Assembly (NCBI RefSeq): GCF_036924525.1
Contig: NZ_JAZHRU010000001.1
Location: forward strand, 3,997,001-4,061,000
Source of the DNA: Bradyrhizobium sp. AZCC 1719
GTDB taxonomy: Bacteria > Pseudomonadota > Alphaproteobacteria > Rhizobiales > Xanthobacteraceae
Length of the DNA stretch: 64,000 bases
Direction: 5' to 3'
This document shows, piece by piece, positions 9,050 to 17,364 of this stretch (the stretch's first letter is position 1; each line of letters begins with the position of its first letter). Under the pieces are notes generated by a model. The model had not been told where the DNA came from and did not search any database. It worked only from the letters and a program-made list of their open reading frames with translations. Both the position numbers and the translations under genes were made by a program.

Positions 9050-9080
9050 CTGTTTGAGCATGATCTCCAGGCAAACACCT
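9048..9080. repeat. Copy of an interspersed repeat (GTTTGAGCATGATCT type)
   Basis: The stretch contains GTTTGAGCATGATCT followed by AGGCAAAC, the core of a short sequence scattered between genes in Bradyrhizobium. A second, inverted relative is at 17256-17308 (AGATCGTGCTCAAAC). It may overlap the promoter region of the amidohydrolase gene. Confidence 0.45.
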
Positions 9081-9154
9081 CCCAACATCGCTCGTTACGG
9101 TCGCGATGTTTCTGGTCCTTGCCGAACCCCTGCGTTATTCAGCCGAGGTCTTCC

Positions 9155-10546
9155 ATGTCTTGGCATCGAGTCGTCAAAATTCTTGCAGTCGTTGCGTCGA
9201 CGGCATTGAGCCTCACGGCGGGTTTACTTCCTGCACAAGCTCAGCAAGGCGCGGCTGTGCTATTTCAGAACGTTCGTATCTTCGATGGAAGAAGTGACAC
9301 GCTTTCAGCATCGTCCAATGTGCTGATCAGGGACAACAAGATCGAGAAGATCTCGCCCGCAGCGATCACCGCAGACGCCGCGCCAACGGCCGTCATTGAC
9401 GGCGGAGGACGCGTGCTGATGCCGGGACTGATCGACGCGCATTGGCACGCGATGTTGATCCGCCCAACGCCGGCGGCCGCCATAGCGGGCGACGTCGGCT
9501 ACAACAATCTTCTTGCGGCTGCGGAAGCGACGGACACGCTCATGCGGGGCTTCACCACTGTTCGTGACGTGGGCGGGCCGGCCTTTGGACTCAAGCAAGC
9601 CATCGATGAGGGCGTCGTCGCCGGCCCGCGCATTTACCCGTCCGGCGCAATGATTACGGTCACCAGCGGCCATGGCGACTTCCGGCAACTTTCCGATCTG
9701 CCTCGAACGATCGGCGGCGTGCTCACCCGCATGGAGCAGATCGGCGGTGCCATGGTCGCCGATAGTCCCGATGAGGTGCGCGTGCGCGTGCGCGAGCAAC
9801 TCATGCAGGGAGCGTCGCAGATCAAGCTGACGGCGGGCGGCGGGGTGTCATCGCCCTTCAGCCCGATCGATGCCGTCACCTTCACCGGGCCCGAGATGCG
9901 CGCCGCGGTGGAAGCGGCCGAGAATTGGGGCACATACGTTGCCGCGCATGCCTTTACGTCGGCTGCAATCCAACAGGCTATTGCCGCCGGCGTGAAGTGT
10001 ATCGAACATGGGTTCCTGATGGACGATGCAACCGCCAAGCTGATCGCCGAGAAGGGCGTTTGGCTGAGCTTGCAGCCGCTCCCCGAAGAGATGAGGACAG
10101 GCCTTCCCGAGGGTTCGGTTCAGCGAGCCAAGGCCGATGAGGTGTGGCCGGGCATTGGCAGGACTTACGAGTTTGCGAAGAAGTACAAGCTCAAGACGGC
10201 GTGGGGCACCGATGTTCTCTTCTCCCGCGCGCTGGCCCAGCGCCAGGGGGCCATTCTGGCCTCGCTTGTCCGTTGGTACACCCCCGCCGAAGCACTCGCC
10301 ATGGCGACTGCGACGAACGGCGAATTGCTGGCGCTATCCGGCAAGCGCAATCCCTATCCGGGAAAGCTCGGCGTGGTGGAGGAAGGGGCGTTGGCTGACC
10401 TGCTGCTGGTTGACGGCAATCCAATCGAGAACATCAAGCTGATTGAGGATCCGGCCAAGAATTTCCTGGTCATCATGAAGGACGGGAAAATTCACAAGAA
10501 CCTCGTCGGGGATGACAAGGCTAAGCCAGAACAGACGTCTCGGTGA
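9155..10546 (+). CDS. Exported metal-dependent amidohydrolase (Xaa-Pro dipeptidase-like)
   Basis: The 463-residue product has a signal peptide (MSWHRVVKILAVVAS ending near QAQQ) and is probably periplasmic. The rest is an amidohydrolase of the imidazolonepropionase/prolidase-like group. The first metal motif HWHAM, the carboxylated Lys in IKLTAGG, the His residues in AHAFTS and IEHGFL, and the late Asp in GTDVLF are all present, so the active site looks intact. Relatives cleave C-terminal Arg, Lys or Pro dipeptides. The start at 9155 was chosen for the signal peptide; the frame stays open much further upstream across the hdeD-like gene. It stands alone after a terminator. The substrate is not known. 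Confidence 0.8.
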   Translation: MSWHRVVKILAVVASTALSLTAGLLPAQAQQGAAVLFQNVRIFDGRSDTLSASSNVLIRDNKIEKISPAAITADAAPTAVIDGGGRVLMPGLIDAHWHAMLIRPTPAAAIAGDVGYNNLLAAAEATDTLMRGFTTVRDVGGPAFGLKQAIDEGVVAGPRIYPSGAMITVTSGHGDFRQLSDLPRTIGGVLTRMEQIGGAMVADSPDEVRVRVREQLMQGASQIKLTAGGGVSSPFSPIDAVTFTGPEMRAAVEAAENWGTYVAAHAFTSAAIQQAIAAGVKCIEHGFLMDDATAKLIAEKGVWLSLQPLPEEMRTGLPEGSVQRAKADEVWPGIGRTYEFAKKYKLKTAWGTDVLFSRALAQRQGAILASLVRWYTPAEALAMATATNGELLALSGKRNPYPGKLGVVEEGALADLLLVDGNPIENIKLIEDPAKNFLVIMKDGKIHKNLVGDDKAKPEQTSR

Positions 10547-10574
10547 GCGCGAAGTCGCAGGAGGCGAATTCGGG

Positions 10575-11516
10575 TTAGATTCGATTGATCGCCGCCACCT
10601 TCAAATGGAACGGCAACATCGTCACCGACATCGGCAGTTGTCCGATGCTTTCGCCGTCGACGTCGGCGCGGACCATACGGTCGCTGTCGATGGTGATCCG
10701 CGTCGCGTGGCGCCGCGAGACCTTCGGATGCGCCAGATAGCTGCCGTCGCCGAGGTTAGGGACGATCTTGGTCAGGGTCTCCCAATGTCCGATGTCGCCG
10801 ACCATGATCAGATCGAGCTTGCGGTCGCCGGGGTCGGCGCCCGGCGCGAGCATCAGGCCTTCGCCTGCACCGTCGAAACTACAGAGCATCAGGGACCACA
10901 TCGCCAGGTTCTGTTCGTCCTCGTCGTCGATCCTGAGGCGGTAGGGGCGCGGGCTGTAGGTTAGCGACGTGAACGCCGTCATCAGCACGTAGCTGATCGG
11001 GCCGAGCCGCTTCAAAAGCGGCACGCGTTGCGCGCGCCAGGAAATCGTGGCGGCGGCGCCGACGATGGCGAGCACGAAGCCGTAGCGCGTCACTTGGTCG
11101 CCTGCATAGCCCTTGGCATCAGCGCGGAATACGTCGATGTCTCGCGTGTGTCCCATGGCGATGGCCTTGCTGGCCTGGTCGAGCGAGAGTTGTCCGAACG
11201 AGCGGGAGAGTTCGTTCGAGGTGCCGCCCGGCAGTTGCGCCAGCACGAGGTCGGGCGCGATCGGCCGATCGTCCGAGATCAGGCCATTCATCATCTCGCT
11301 GAAGGTGCCATCGCCGCCGACGGAGATCAGGCGCTGGTAACCGGAAGCGACGGCTTCCTGCGCCAGCTTCGTTGCGTGGTTGCGCGCGCAGGTCATCGCA
11401 ATGTGGTCGCTATCGATCGGGCCGAGATGCTTTTCGAGTTCGGCACGTATCTGCGGCCAACGCTTGCCGCAGTTACCCTTGTTGGCCATTGGATTGACAA
11501 TGATCCTGGTTTTCAC
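10575..11516 (-). CDS. Diacylglycerol/lipid kinase family protein
   Basis: This is a 313-residue enzyme of the diacylglycerol kinase/sphingosine kinase/YegS family (DAGK catalytic domain, PF00781). The nucleotide-binding signature GGDGTFSEMMNGL is at about residues 70-82, and PGGTSNELSRSFG follows at about 105-117. The N terminus VKTRIIVNPMANKG is the typical first beta strand of the family. A GTG at 11516 with a GGAGA ribosome binding site is preferred over an upstream start at 11606, whose extension looks non-coding. The enzyme probably phosphorylates a membrane lipid at the cytoplasmic face; the acceptor is not predictable. It is convergent with the amidohydrolase and is followed upstream by another minus-strand gene, so grouping is unclear. 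Confidence 0.85.
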   Translation of the reverse strand: MKTRIIVNPMANKGNCGKRWPQIRAELEKHLGPIDSDHIAMTCARNHATKLAQEAVASGYQRLISVGGDGTFSEMMNGLISDDRPIAPDLVLAQLPGGTSNELSRSFGQLSLDQASKAIAMGHTRDIDVFRADAKGYAGDQVTRYGFVLAIVGAAATISWRAQRVPLLKRLGPISYVLMTAFTSLTYSPRPYRLRIDDEDEQNLAMWSLMLCSFDGAGEGLMLAPGADPGDRKLDLIMVGDIGHWETLTKIVPNLGDGSYLAHPKVSRRHATRITIDSDRMVRADVDGESIGQLPMSVTMLPFHLKVAAINRI

Positions 11517-11654
11517 GGCTATCTCCGCAGGGAAGACAATCGTGCCAGCTTGATCTCGGCGGTGAGGCGAATCAACCGGAAAGCGAACTATTCGCAGGTG
11601 CAACAAATGCTGCGGGCGCGTCGTCGATGCCGGCGAGCTTCAGGCGGCAGCGCT

Positions 11655-12968
11655 TTACGAGAAGAACGCGATCTTCTCGGCTTGGCTCATGCGCCGGATC
11701 GGCGCCAGCGGGTCGTTGGCCGCCGTGACCGGCTTTCGCAGCATCCCGCTCGCAATGAGGGTCGAGCCGAGCGACACTTCCACCGCTGGCGTGGGCGCCG
11801 GCGCGGCGGCGGGCGGTGGCGACGGTTGAACCGGCTGCGGCGACGCCGTGGCGACCGGTTCGGGCGCCTTAGCGACGATCTTGGGAGCAATCGGCGCAGG
11901 CTCCGCCAGACGGACCTGCTCGGCTATCGCTTCGGCGATCTCCTCGTCGCTGATCGGATCCGGTGCACCCATCTCCATCGCGATCATGTCGAGGATCGCC
12001 TCGTCTTGCGCATCAGCGTCCTGGGCATCAGCGTCTTGGGCGTCGGCGTTCCGGACGGAGTTGTCTTGGGCGGCTGCGTGCTGGGCGGTCGCGTCCTGCA
12101 CAGCGGTATCTTGGACCGAGGCCTCTGGAGCCGTGGCGCTTTCGGCGGACAGCGGCGTTTCCGCTTCCGTCAGCACGGCTTCCGCCGCCGCAAGCACGGC
12201 CTCCGCGGATGCGGCCATCGAAGCGAACGGCGTCTCGGCAGTTTCCGGTGCTTCCTGCGCGAAGGTTGTCTCCGCTGCCGGCGGCATTTCCTGCGCGGCC
12301 GGGGAAGGCGCCGCCGCCTCGGACTCGGCAGCCGGCACTGGCGCGCCGTCCTCGTCCCCGAATTCCACAAGCCGGCCTTGGAGGGCGGCAAAGGCCGCAC
12401 GCAGCGCTGCTCGCGCCTCCTCGGAGGAGAACTGTTCGGTGCCCTTTTCGATGACGGTGACCTGTGAATCGATCAGGTCGCAAATTCGCCCGTCATTGCC
12501 GATTTCGCGCAGCCGCCAGGCGATTTCGCGCAGCACCCGCGCGCCCTTACGGACCGGGGCCAGCCGCTGCTCCAGCGCGAGGCTGTCGAGCGCCTCGACC
12601 GCCGATTCCTCGGCCGCCTCGACCGCGCCGCGGATAGCGGCAAGCGCCTCGGTCAGGCGCTCTTGCGCCGCGGCAGCCGCGGCGACGGCCTCGGCCGCCT
12701 GCTGCGCCGAAAGGCCTTCCTCCCGCTGGAGGCTTGCTTCCCGCTGAAGGGTCTCTTCCCGCTGGGCGGTGAGGCTTTGCTCGATCCGCGCCACTGCGTC
12801 CAGCACCATGCGGGTGTCGGCATTGCGGTTGCGCTTGGCGTATTCGGTCAGGAACCAGCGGCCCCGCGAAGTCTCCATGAAGGCTTCGGCGATTGCAGCA
12901 TAGTCCTCCTCGCTCGGCAGCGCGGCGCGTGCTGAGATCGGCGAAAGGGCGAATGCTTCGTCGGCCAT
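11655..12968 (-). CDS. Alanine-rich low-complexity protein of unknown function
   Basis: A 437-residue protein very rich in Ala, Glu and Pro. The N-terminal 70 residues are normal in composition (SEEDYAAIAEAFMETSRGRWF and a following basic helix) and look folded. A long, probably helical section (residues about 65-200) follows, then a disordered acidic region that includes an AQDAD repeat at DNA 12001-12090, then a Pro/Ala linker. The last 45 residues become ordered again and end in PIRRMSQAEKIAFFS, probably a conserved short motif. I do not recognise the family. The ATG at 12968 is chosen because the ordered segment starts there; upstream in-frame starts exist. The gene is divergent from the MFS gene at 13045. 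Confidence 0.65.
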   Translation of the reverse strand: MADEAFALSPISARAALPSEEDYAAIAEAFMETSRGRWFLTEYAKRNRNADTRMVLDAVARIEQSLTAQREETLQREASLQREEGLSAQQAAEAVAAAAAAQERLTEALAAIRGAVEAAEESAVEALDSLALEQRLAPVRKGARVLREIAWRLREIGNDGRICDLIDSQVTVIEKGTEQFSSEEARAALRAAFAALQGRLVEFGDEDGAPVPAAESEAAAPSPAAQEMPPAAETTFAQEAPETAETPFASMAASAEAVLAAAEAVLTEAETPLSAESATAPEASVQDTAVQDATAQHAAAQDNSVRNADAQDADAQDADAQDEAILDMIAMEMGAPDPISDEEIAEAIAEQVRLAEPAPIAPKIVAKAPEPVATASPQPVQPSPPPAAAPAPTPAVEVSLGSTLIASGMLRKPVTAANDPLAPIRRMSQAEKIAFFS

Positions 12969-13044
12969 GTCAAACTCTTCGCGCAAATCGGCGCGCATTG
13001 CGATAACGAAACAACACGATATTGACCGAATCGCAATTGAATTG

Positions 13045-14244
13045 ATGCCAAGCGAATCACAAATCCCCATCGCTTCTCAAGGTGCATCGAAGCGATTCGC
13101 GACCCGGGTGGCGCTGTTTTACGGCACGCTGTTCGGCATGACCGGCACCCATCTGCCGTTTTTCACGGTATGGTTGAAGGCGGTCGGGATCGATGCGTTT
13201 TGGATAGGGCTGATCACGGCCGTGCCGCCGGTGAGCCGATTTACCGTCCTTCCGGTGGTGACGGGCCTTGCGGAACGGCGGCAGGCCTTGCGCGGCGGCA
13301 TCATCTTGACCGCCTTCGCCACCGCTTTGGGCTTTTTCGTGCTGGGCACCCAGCATTTGCCGGTGCTGGTGTTCCTGATCTACGCGCTGACCTGCTGCCT
13401 GTGGACGCCTATGGTGCCGCTCACGGATGCCTATGCGTTACGGGGAGTGAAGCGCTACGGCCTCAACTACGGACCGTTGCGACTGTGGGGCTCGGCCGCC
13501 TTCGTCTTGGGCGCGCTGGTCTGCGGAATGTTGCTCGACCTCATCGCCGCCCGAAACCTGATCTGGATCATCGCCGGCTCGGCGGCGCTCGGGGCGCTGG
13601 CCAGCCTTGCGCTGGAGCCGCTGGACGAAGTCAAGAGCACACGCCCGGCCGCCGGCGGCGCGCGTGCATTGCTGCGCGACGGCGGCTTTCTCGCGATCAT
13701 CGTGGCGTCGGCGCTGATCCAGGGCAGCCATGCCGCCTACTACATTTTCGCGTCGATAGCCTGGCAGCAAGCCGGGTTCGACGGGCTGACGATTGCAGTT
13801 CTGTGGGTGCTCGGCGTGATCGCCGAGATCGTGCTGTTCGCCCTGTCGCCGCGGTTCACCCTGCAGCCGTCGATGCTGGTGGTGATCGCGGCGCTGAGCG
13901 CGGCCACACGCTGGGTGTTGACGGCGCAGGACCTGCCGCTCGCTGTTCTCGCGATCGTCCAGCTCGCGCATGCGCTGAGTTTCGGGCTGACGCAGGTCGG
14001 CATCATGGGATTGATGCTGCATCACGTGCCCGGCCACGTGATGGCGCGCGCACAGGGCTATCTGACCGCCTGCGGCGGCATCGTCGCCGGCCTCGCCTCG
14101 GTCGCGTCAGGCACGATCTACGAGACCTTTGGGCAGGGCATCTATTACGTGATGGCGGCGATGGCCGCTCTCGGCGGGCTGGTGGTCTGGCTGGCGCGGG
14201 ACCGGCTCGCGCATCAGCCCCACAAGGCGGCTTCCGGCGGATAG
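13045..14244 (+). CDS. MFS transporter (HcaT/MFS_1-like)
   Basis: This 399-residue, roughly 12-helix permease resembles the MFS_1-like group that includes E. coli HcaT (3-phenylpropionate). Family-like features are the short first loop LFYGTLFGMTGTHLPFFTVWL, with WIGLITAVPPVSRF in helix 2 and the segment RYGLNYGPLRLWGSAAF around residue 135. The start at 13045 gives a normal N terminus; a longer in-frame ORF begins at 12967. The last 31 bases overlap the 3' end of the convergent dipeptide epimerase gene. The substrate is unknown; the neighbour suggests a peptide or muropeptide fragment, which is inference. Confidence 0.75.
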   Translation: MPSESQIPIASQGASKRFATRVALFYGTLFGMTGTHLPFFTVWLKAVGIDAFWIGLITAVPPVSRFTVLPVVTGLAERRQALRGGIILTAFATALGFFVLGTQHLPVLVFLIYALTCCLWTPMVPLTDAYALRGVKRYGLNYGPLRLWGSAAFVLGALVCGMLLDLIAARNLIWIIAGSAALGALASLALEPLDEVKSTRPAAGGARALLRDGGFLAIIVASALIQGSHAAYYIFASIAWQQAGFDGLTIAVLWVLGVIAEIVLFALSPRFTLQPSMLVVIAALSAATRWVLTAQDLPLAVLAIVQLAHALSFGLTQVGIMGLMLHHVPGHVMARAQGYLTACGGIVAGLASVASGTIYETFGQGIYYVMAAMAALGGLVVWLARDRLAHQPHKAASGG

Positions 14245-15209
14245 ACCAGGCTGCCGTCGTAGCGCAGGCCGCCGTCGCGGTCGCGCGCCAGCAACAGGGG
14301 GCCATCGAGATCGACGAATCTCGCTTGCTGCGCGAGCAGCATGGCCGGCGCCATCGCCAGCGAGGTCGCGACCATGCAGCCGATCATGATCTCGAAGCCG
14401 AGCGCCTGGGCGGCATCCGCCATCGCGAGCGCCTCTGTCAGCCCGCCGGTCTTGTCGAGCTTGATGTTGACGGCATCGTAGCGCGCGCGCAGGCCTTCCA
14501 GCGAGGCGCGGTCATGCACGCTTTCGTCGGCGCAGACCGCGACCGGGCGCTTGATGCGGGCCAACGCCTCGTCGCGCCCGGCCGGCAGCGGCTGCTCGAC
14601 CAGCGTGACCCCGGCGTTGGCGCAGGCGGCGAGGTGGTATTCGAGGTTGTCCGGCGTCCAGGCTTCGTTGGCATCGACGATCAATTCGGATTGGGGGGCC
14701 GCCTTGCGGACCGCCGCAATCCGCTCGTCATCGCCGTCGCCGCCGAGCTTGATCTTAAGGAGCGGCCGATGCGCGGCCTTGGCGGTTGCCGACGCCATAG
14801 CCTCCGGCGTGCCCAGCGAAATCGTGAAGGCGGTGGTGCAGGGGCCCGGCGCCGGCCGTCCGAGCAGTGTCCAGACTCGTTGGCCGGAGCTCTTGGCCTC
14901 AAAATCCAATAGCGCGCAATCCAGCGCGTTACGGGCGGCGCCGGCCGGCATCGCCGCCTGCAGGGCCGCTCGGTCCAGTCCCTTGGCAAGGGGCTTCTGC
15001 ATCGCATTAAGTGCTTCAAGCGTCGCCTCCGCCGTCTCGCCGTAACGCGGGTAGGGCACGCATTCGCCGCGCCCGCTACAGTCCCCCTGGCTCACGATGG
15101 CGACGACGGTGACGGCCTCGGTTTTGGCGCCGCGGCTGATGGTGAACGCGCCTGCAATGGGCCAGCGTTCGATGCTGACGGCAAGCTTTCGAGATAGGCT
15201 GGAAGTCAT
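14214..15209 (-). CDS. L-Ala-D/L-Glu (dipeptide) epimerase
   Basis: This 331-residue protein belongs to the enolase superfamily, dipeptide epimerase group (YcjG/YkfB). The catalytic Lys pair is visible: the KxK in LKIKLGG (about residue 155) and the Lys in VNIKLDKTGG (about residue 255). Metal ligands are in VDANEAW, VEQPLP and CADESVHD. Such enzymes epimerise L-Ala-D-Glu from peptidoglycan turnover so that the product can be degraded. The start at 15209 is supported by the MTSSLSRKLAVSIERW N terminus; an upstream TTG at 15239 is less likely. The gene overlaps the MFS permease tail to tail by 31 bases, a close arrangement that suggests, but does not prove, a shared role. Confidence 0.85.
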   Translation of the reverse strand: MTSSLSRKLAVSIERWPIAGAFTISRGAKTEAVTVVAIVSQGDCSGRGECVPYPRYGETAEATLEALNAMQKPLAKGLDRAALQAAMPAGAARNALDCALLDFEAKSSGQRVWTLLGRPAPGPCTTAFTISLGTPEAMASATAKAAHRPLLKIKLGGDGDDERIAAVRKAAPQSELIVDANEAWTPDNLEYHLAACANAGVTLVEQPLPAGRDEALARIKRPVAVCADESVHDRASLEGLRARYDAVNIKLDKTGGLTEALAMADAAQALGFEIMIGCMVATSLAMAPAMLLAQQARFVDLDGPLLLARDRDGGLRYDGSLVYPPEAALWG

Positions 15210-15347
15210 TTTAAAATCTGGCAATTTCCTGAACCGCAAGCTTGCCCGCCGCTACCAACTATGGCTGGTTAGGGGCAGATTCGACAAGGCAATACGGCGC
15301 GCGGAACCCAAGGGATTCGCATCGGTATCGGCCGAGGGGTGGGCATT

Positions 15348-16481
15348 GTGAGCGGCGACCCGACATTGGAGCGGATAGCCAGGGGCAACGGGCTGGCGCT
15401 GTGCGCGGCCGGCTCGTGGACGGCGCGCTTTGCCCCGGTGCTGGAACGGATGGTCGCCGACGCCGAGAAGCTCGGCGGCACCCGGCCCAACATCTCCATC
15501 GACGTCTCGCAGGTGTCGAAGCTCGACACTTTCGGCGCCTGGCTGATCGAGCGGCTGCGCCGCAGCCTGACCCATGGCGGCGTCGAGGCGCAGATCGCCG
15601 GGCTCTCGGCCAATTATTCCAGCCTTGTCGACGAGGTGCGGCGGGTGAAGGCCGAGCCAATCGTTGAGACCGACCGACTGACGATCACGGGCATGCTGGA
15701 GCAGATCGGCCGCGCCGTGGCCGGCATCGGCGGCACCTTGATCGGGCTGATCGATATGCTTGGCGCGGTGCTCGCCGCGGCCGCCCGTGTCCTGATTCGT
15801 CCCCGCCACTTCCGCCTGACCTCGACCATCCATCACCTGGAGCAGGTGTGCTGGCGCGCGGTGCCGATCGTGGTGCTGATCACGTTCCTGATTGGCTGTA
15901 TCATTTCGCAACAGGGCATTTTCCATTTCCGCAAATTCGGCGCCGACATCTTTGTGGTGGACATGCTGGGTGTGCTGGTGCTGCGCGAGATCGGCGTGCT
16001 CCTGGTGGCGATCATGGTAGCGGGACGCTCGGGCTCGGCCTACACCGCCGAACTCGGCTCGATGAAGATGCGGGAAGAGATCGACGCGCTGCGCACCATG
16101 GGCTTCGATCCGATCGAGGTTTTGATCTTGCCGCGGATGCTGGCGCTGGTGCTGGCATTGCCGATATTGGCGTTCCTTGGCGCGATGGCGGCGCTTTACG
16201 GCGGCGGGCTGGTGGCGTGGCTCTATGGCGGGGTCGAGCCCGAGGCTTTCCTGCTGCGGCTTCGCGACGCCATCTCGATCGACCATTTCGTCGTTGGCCT
16301 CATCAAGGCGCCGGTGATGGCGGCTGTCATCGGCATCGTCGCCTGCGTCGAGGGACTGGCCGTGCAGGGCAGTGCCGAGTCGCTCGGGCAGCACACGACG
16401 TCCTCGGTGGTGAAGGGAATCTTCTTCGTGATCGTGATGGACGGCGTGTTCGCCATCTTCTTCGCGTCGATCGGAATGTGA
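15348..16481 (+). CDS. mlaE: MlaE-type ABC permease fused to a STAS domain
   Basis: The 377-residue product joins two parts. Residues about 1-105 form a STAS-like domain (stretch ISIDVSQVSKLDTFGAWLIERL), the role played in E. coli by the separate MlaB. Residues about 120-377 form the MlaE permease, with the family motif around LREIGVLLVAIMVAGRSGSAYTAELGSMK. MlaE works with an MlaF ATPase and an MCE protein in lipid movement between inner and outer membrane. The GTG at 15348, with GAGGGG eight bases upstream, is preferred to a GTG at 15339. Two bases separate its stop codon from mlaF, so the two are translationally linked. Confidence 0.88.
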   Translation: MSGDPTLERIARGNGLALCAAGSWTARFAPVLERMVADAEKLGGTRPNISIDVSQVSKLDTFGAWLIERLRRSLTHGGVEAQIAGLSANYSSLVDEVRRVKAEPIVETDRLTITGMLEQIGRAVAGIGGTLIGLIDMLGAVLAAAARVLIRPRHFRLTSTIHHLEQVCWRAVPIVVLITFLIGCIISQQGIFHFRKFGADIFVVDMLGVLVLREIGVLLVAIMVAGRSGSAYTAELGSMKMREEIDALRTMGFDPIEVLILPRMLALVLALPILAFLGAMAALYGGGLVAWLYGGVEPEAFLLRLRDAISIDHFVVGLIKAPVMAAVIGIVACVEGLAVQGSAESLGQHTTSSVVKGIFFVIVMDGVFAIFFASIGM

Positions 16482-16483
16482 CC

Positions 16484-17254
16484 ATGGTGGGTGAGATTTC
16501 CGACGCGATCATCCGGGTCCGCGACATCACCGTGCAGTTCGGCAAGACGCGGGTGCTCGATGGACTCAACCTCGACGTCAAGCGCGGCGAGATCTTGGGG
16601 TTTGTCGGCCCGTCGGGCGCCGGAAAATCGGTGCTGACGCGCACCATCATCGGTCTGGTGCCCAAGCTCAGTGGACGCATCGAGGTGTTCGGCGTCGATC
16701 TCGATGCAGCGAGCGCCTCCGAGCGCCGCGGCGTCGAGCGCCGCTGGGGCATCCTGTTTCAGCAAGGCGCGCTGTTTTCTTCTCTCACCGTGCGGCAGAA
16801 CATCCAGTTTCCAGTGCGCGAATATCTCAACGTCTCGCAGCGGCTGCTCGACGAGATCATGGTGGCCAAGCTCGGCATGGTGGGCCTGCGGCCCGAAGTC
16901 GCCGACCGCTATCCGTCCGAACTGTCGGGCGGCATGATCAAGCGCGTGGCGCTGGCGCGCGCGCTGGCGCTCGACCCCGAGCTGGTGTTCCTGGACGAGC
17001 CGACCTCGGGGCTCGATCCGATCGGCGCCGGGGACTTCGACGAGCTGGTGCGCACCCTGCAGCGTACTTTGGGCCTGACGGTTTTCATGGTAACCCATGA
17101 TCTCGACAGCCTTTATACGGCCTGCGACCGCATCGCGGTTTTAGGGAACGGTAAGATCATTGCCGCAGGATCGATTGCCGACATGCAGGCCTCGCAGCAT
17201 CCCTGGCTGAGGCAATATTTTCACGGCAAGCGCGCCCGCGCGGTCATGGGCTAG
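16484..17254 (+). CDS. mlaF: MlaF-type ABC ATP-binding protein
   Basis: The 256-residue ATPase of a phospholipid ABC transporter. Walker A (GPSGAGKS) is at about residues 42-49, the signature LSGGM around 147, Walker B LVFLDEPTSGLDP around 167-179, and the switch His in VTHDLD. The C-terminal sequence SQHPWLRQYFHG is typical of MlaF/Ttg2A. The start at 16484 follows mlaE directly; the frame is open far upstream but that part is antisense to other logic and has no support. With mlaE and the MCE gene it forms the core of an Mla-type system. MlaB is fused to MlaE here; MlaC and the outer-membrane MlaA are not in this window. Confidence 0.92.
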   Translation: MVGEISDAIIRVRDITVQFGKTRVLDGLNLDVKRGEILGFVGPSGAGKSVLTRTIIGLVPKLSGRIEVFGVDLDAASASERRGVERRWGILFQQGALFSSLTVRQNIQFPVREYLNVSQRLLDEIMVAKLGMVGLRPEVADRYPSELSGGMIKRVALARALALDPELVFLDEPTSGLDPIGAGDFDELVRTLQRTLGLTVFMVTHDLDSLYTACDRIAVLGNGKIIAAGSIADMQASQHPWLRQYFHGKRARAVMG

Positions 17255-17255
17255 G

Positions 17256-17308
17256 GCCCCCAAAAGTGTGATCGGTTTTTCGGATCAGATCGTGCTCAAA
17301 CATGAGAT
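17256..17308. repeat. Interspersed repeat inside the mla gene set
   Basis: The sequence CCCCAAAAGTGTGATCGG followed by AGATCGTGCTCAAAC matches the short repeat seen in inverted form near 9048. It sits in the 110-base gap between mlaF and the MCE gene and may affect coordination of the two. Confidence 0.5.
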
Positions 17309-17364
17309 AAATGACGGGTCTATCGGCGACGCTGGATAGATCTGATTTCGGAGTACCTTGAATT

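Noticed and set aside
11028..12467. 479-residue plus-strand open frame
   Set aside because: It lies antisense to the lipid kinase and the alanine-rich gene and has Arg/Gly-rich composition typical of shadow frames.
13170..14912. 580-residue plus-strand open frame
   Set aside because: It overlaps the MFS gene in another frame and runs antisense through the epimerase; no family resemblance.
15252..16394. 380-residue minus-strand open frame
   Set aside because: Antisense to the STAS-MlaE gene, with His/Gln/Arg-rich shadow composition.
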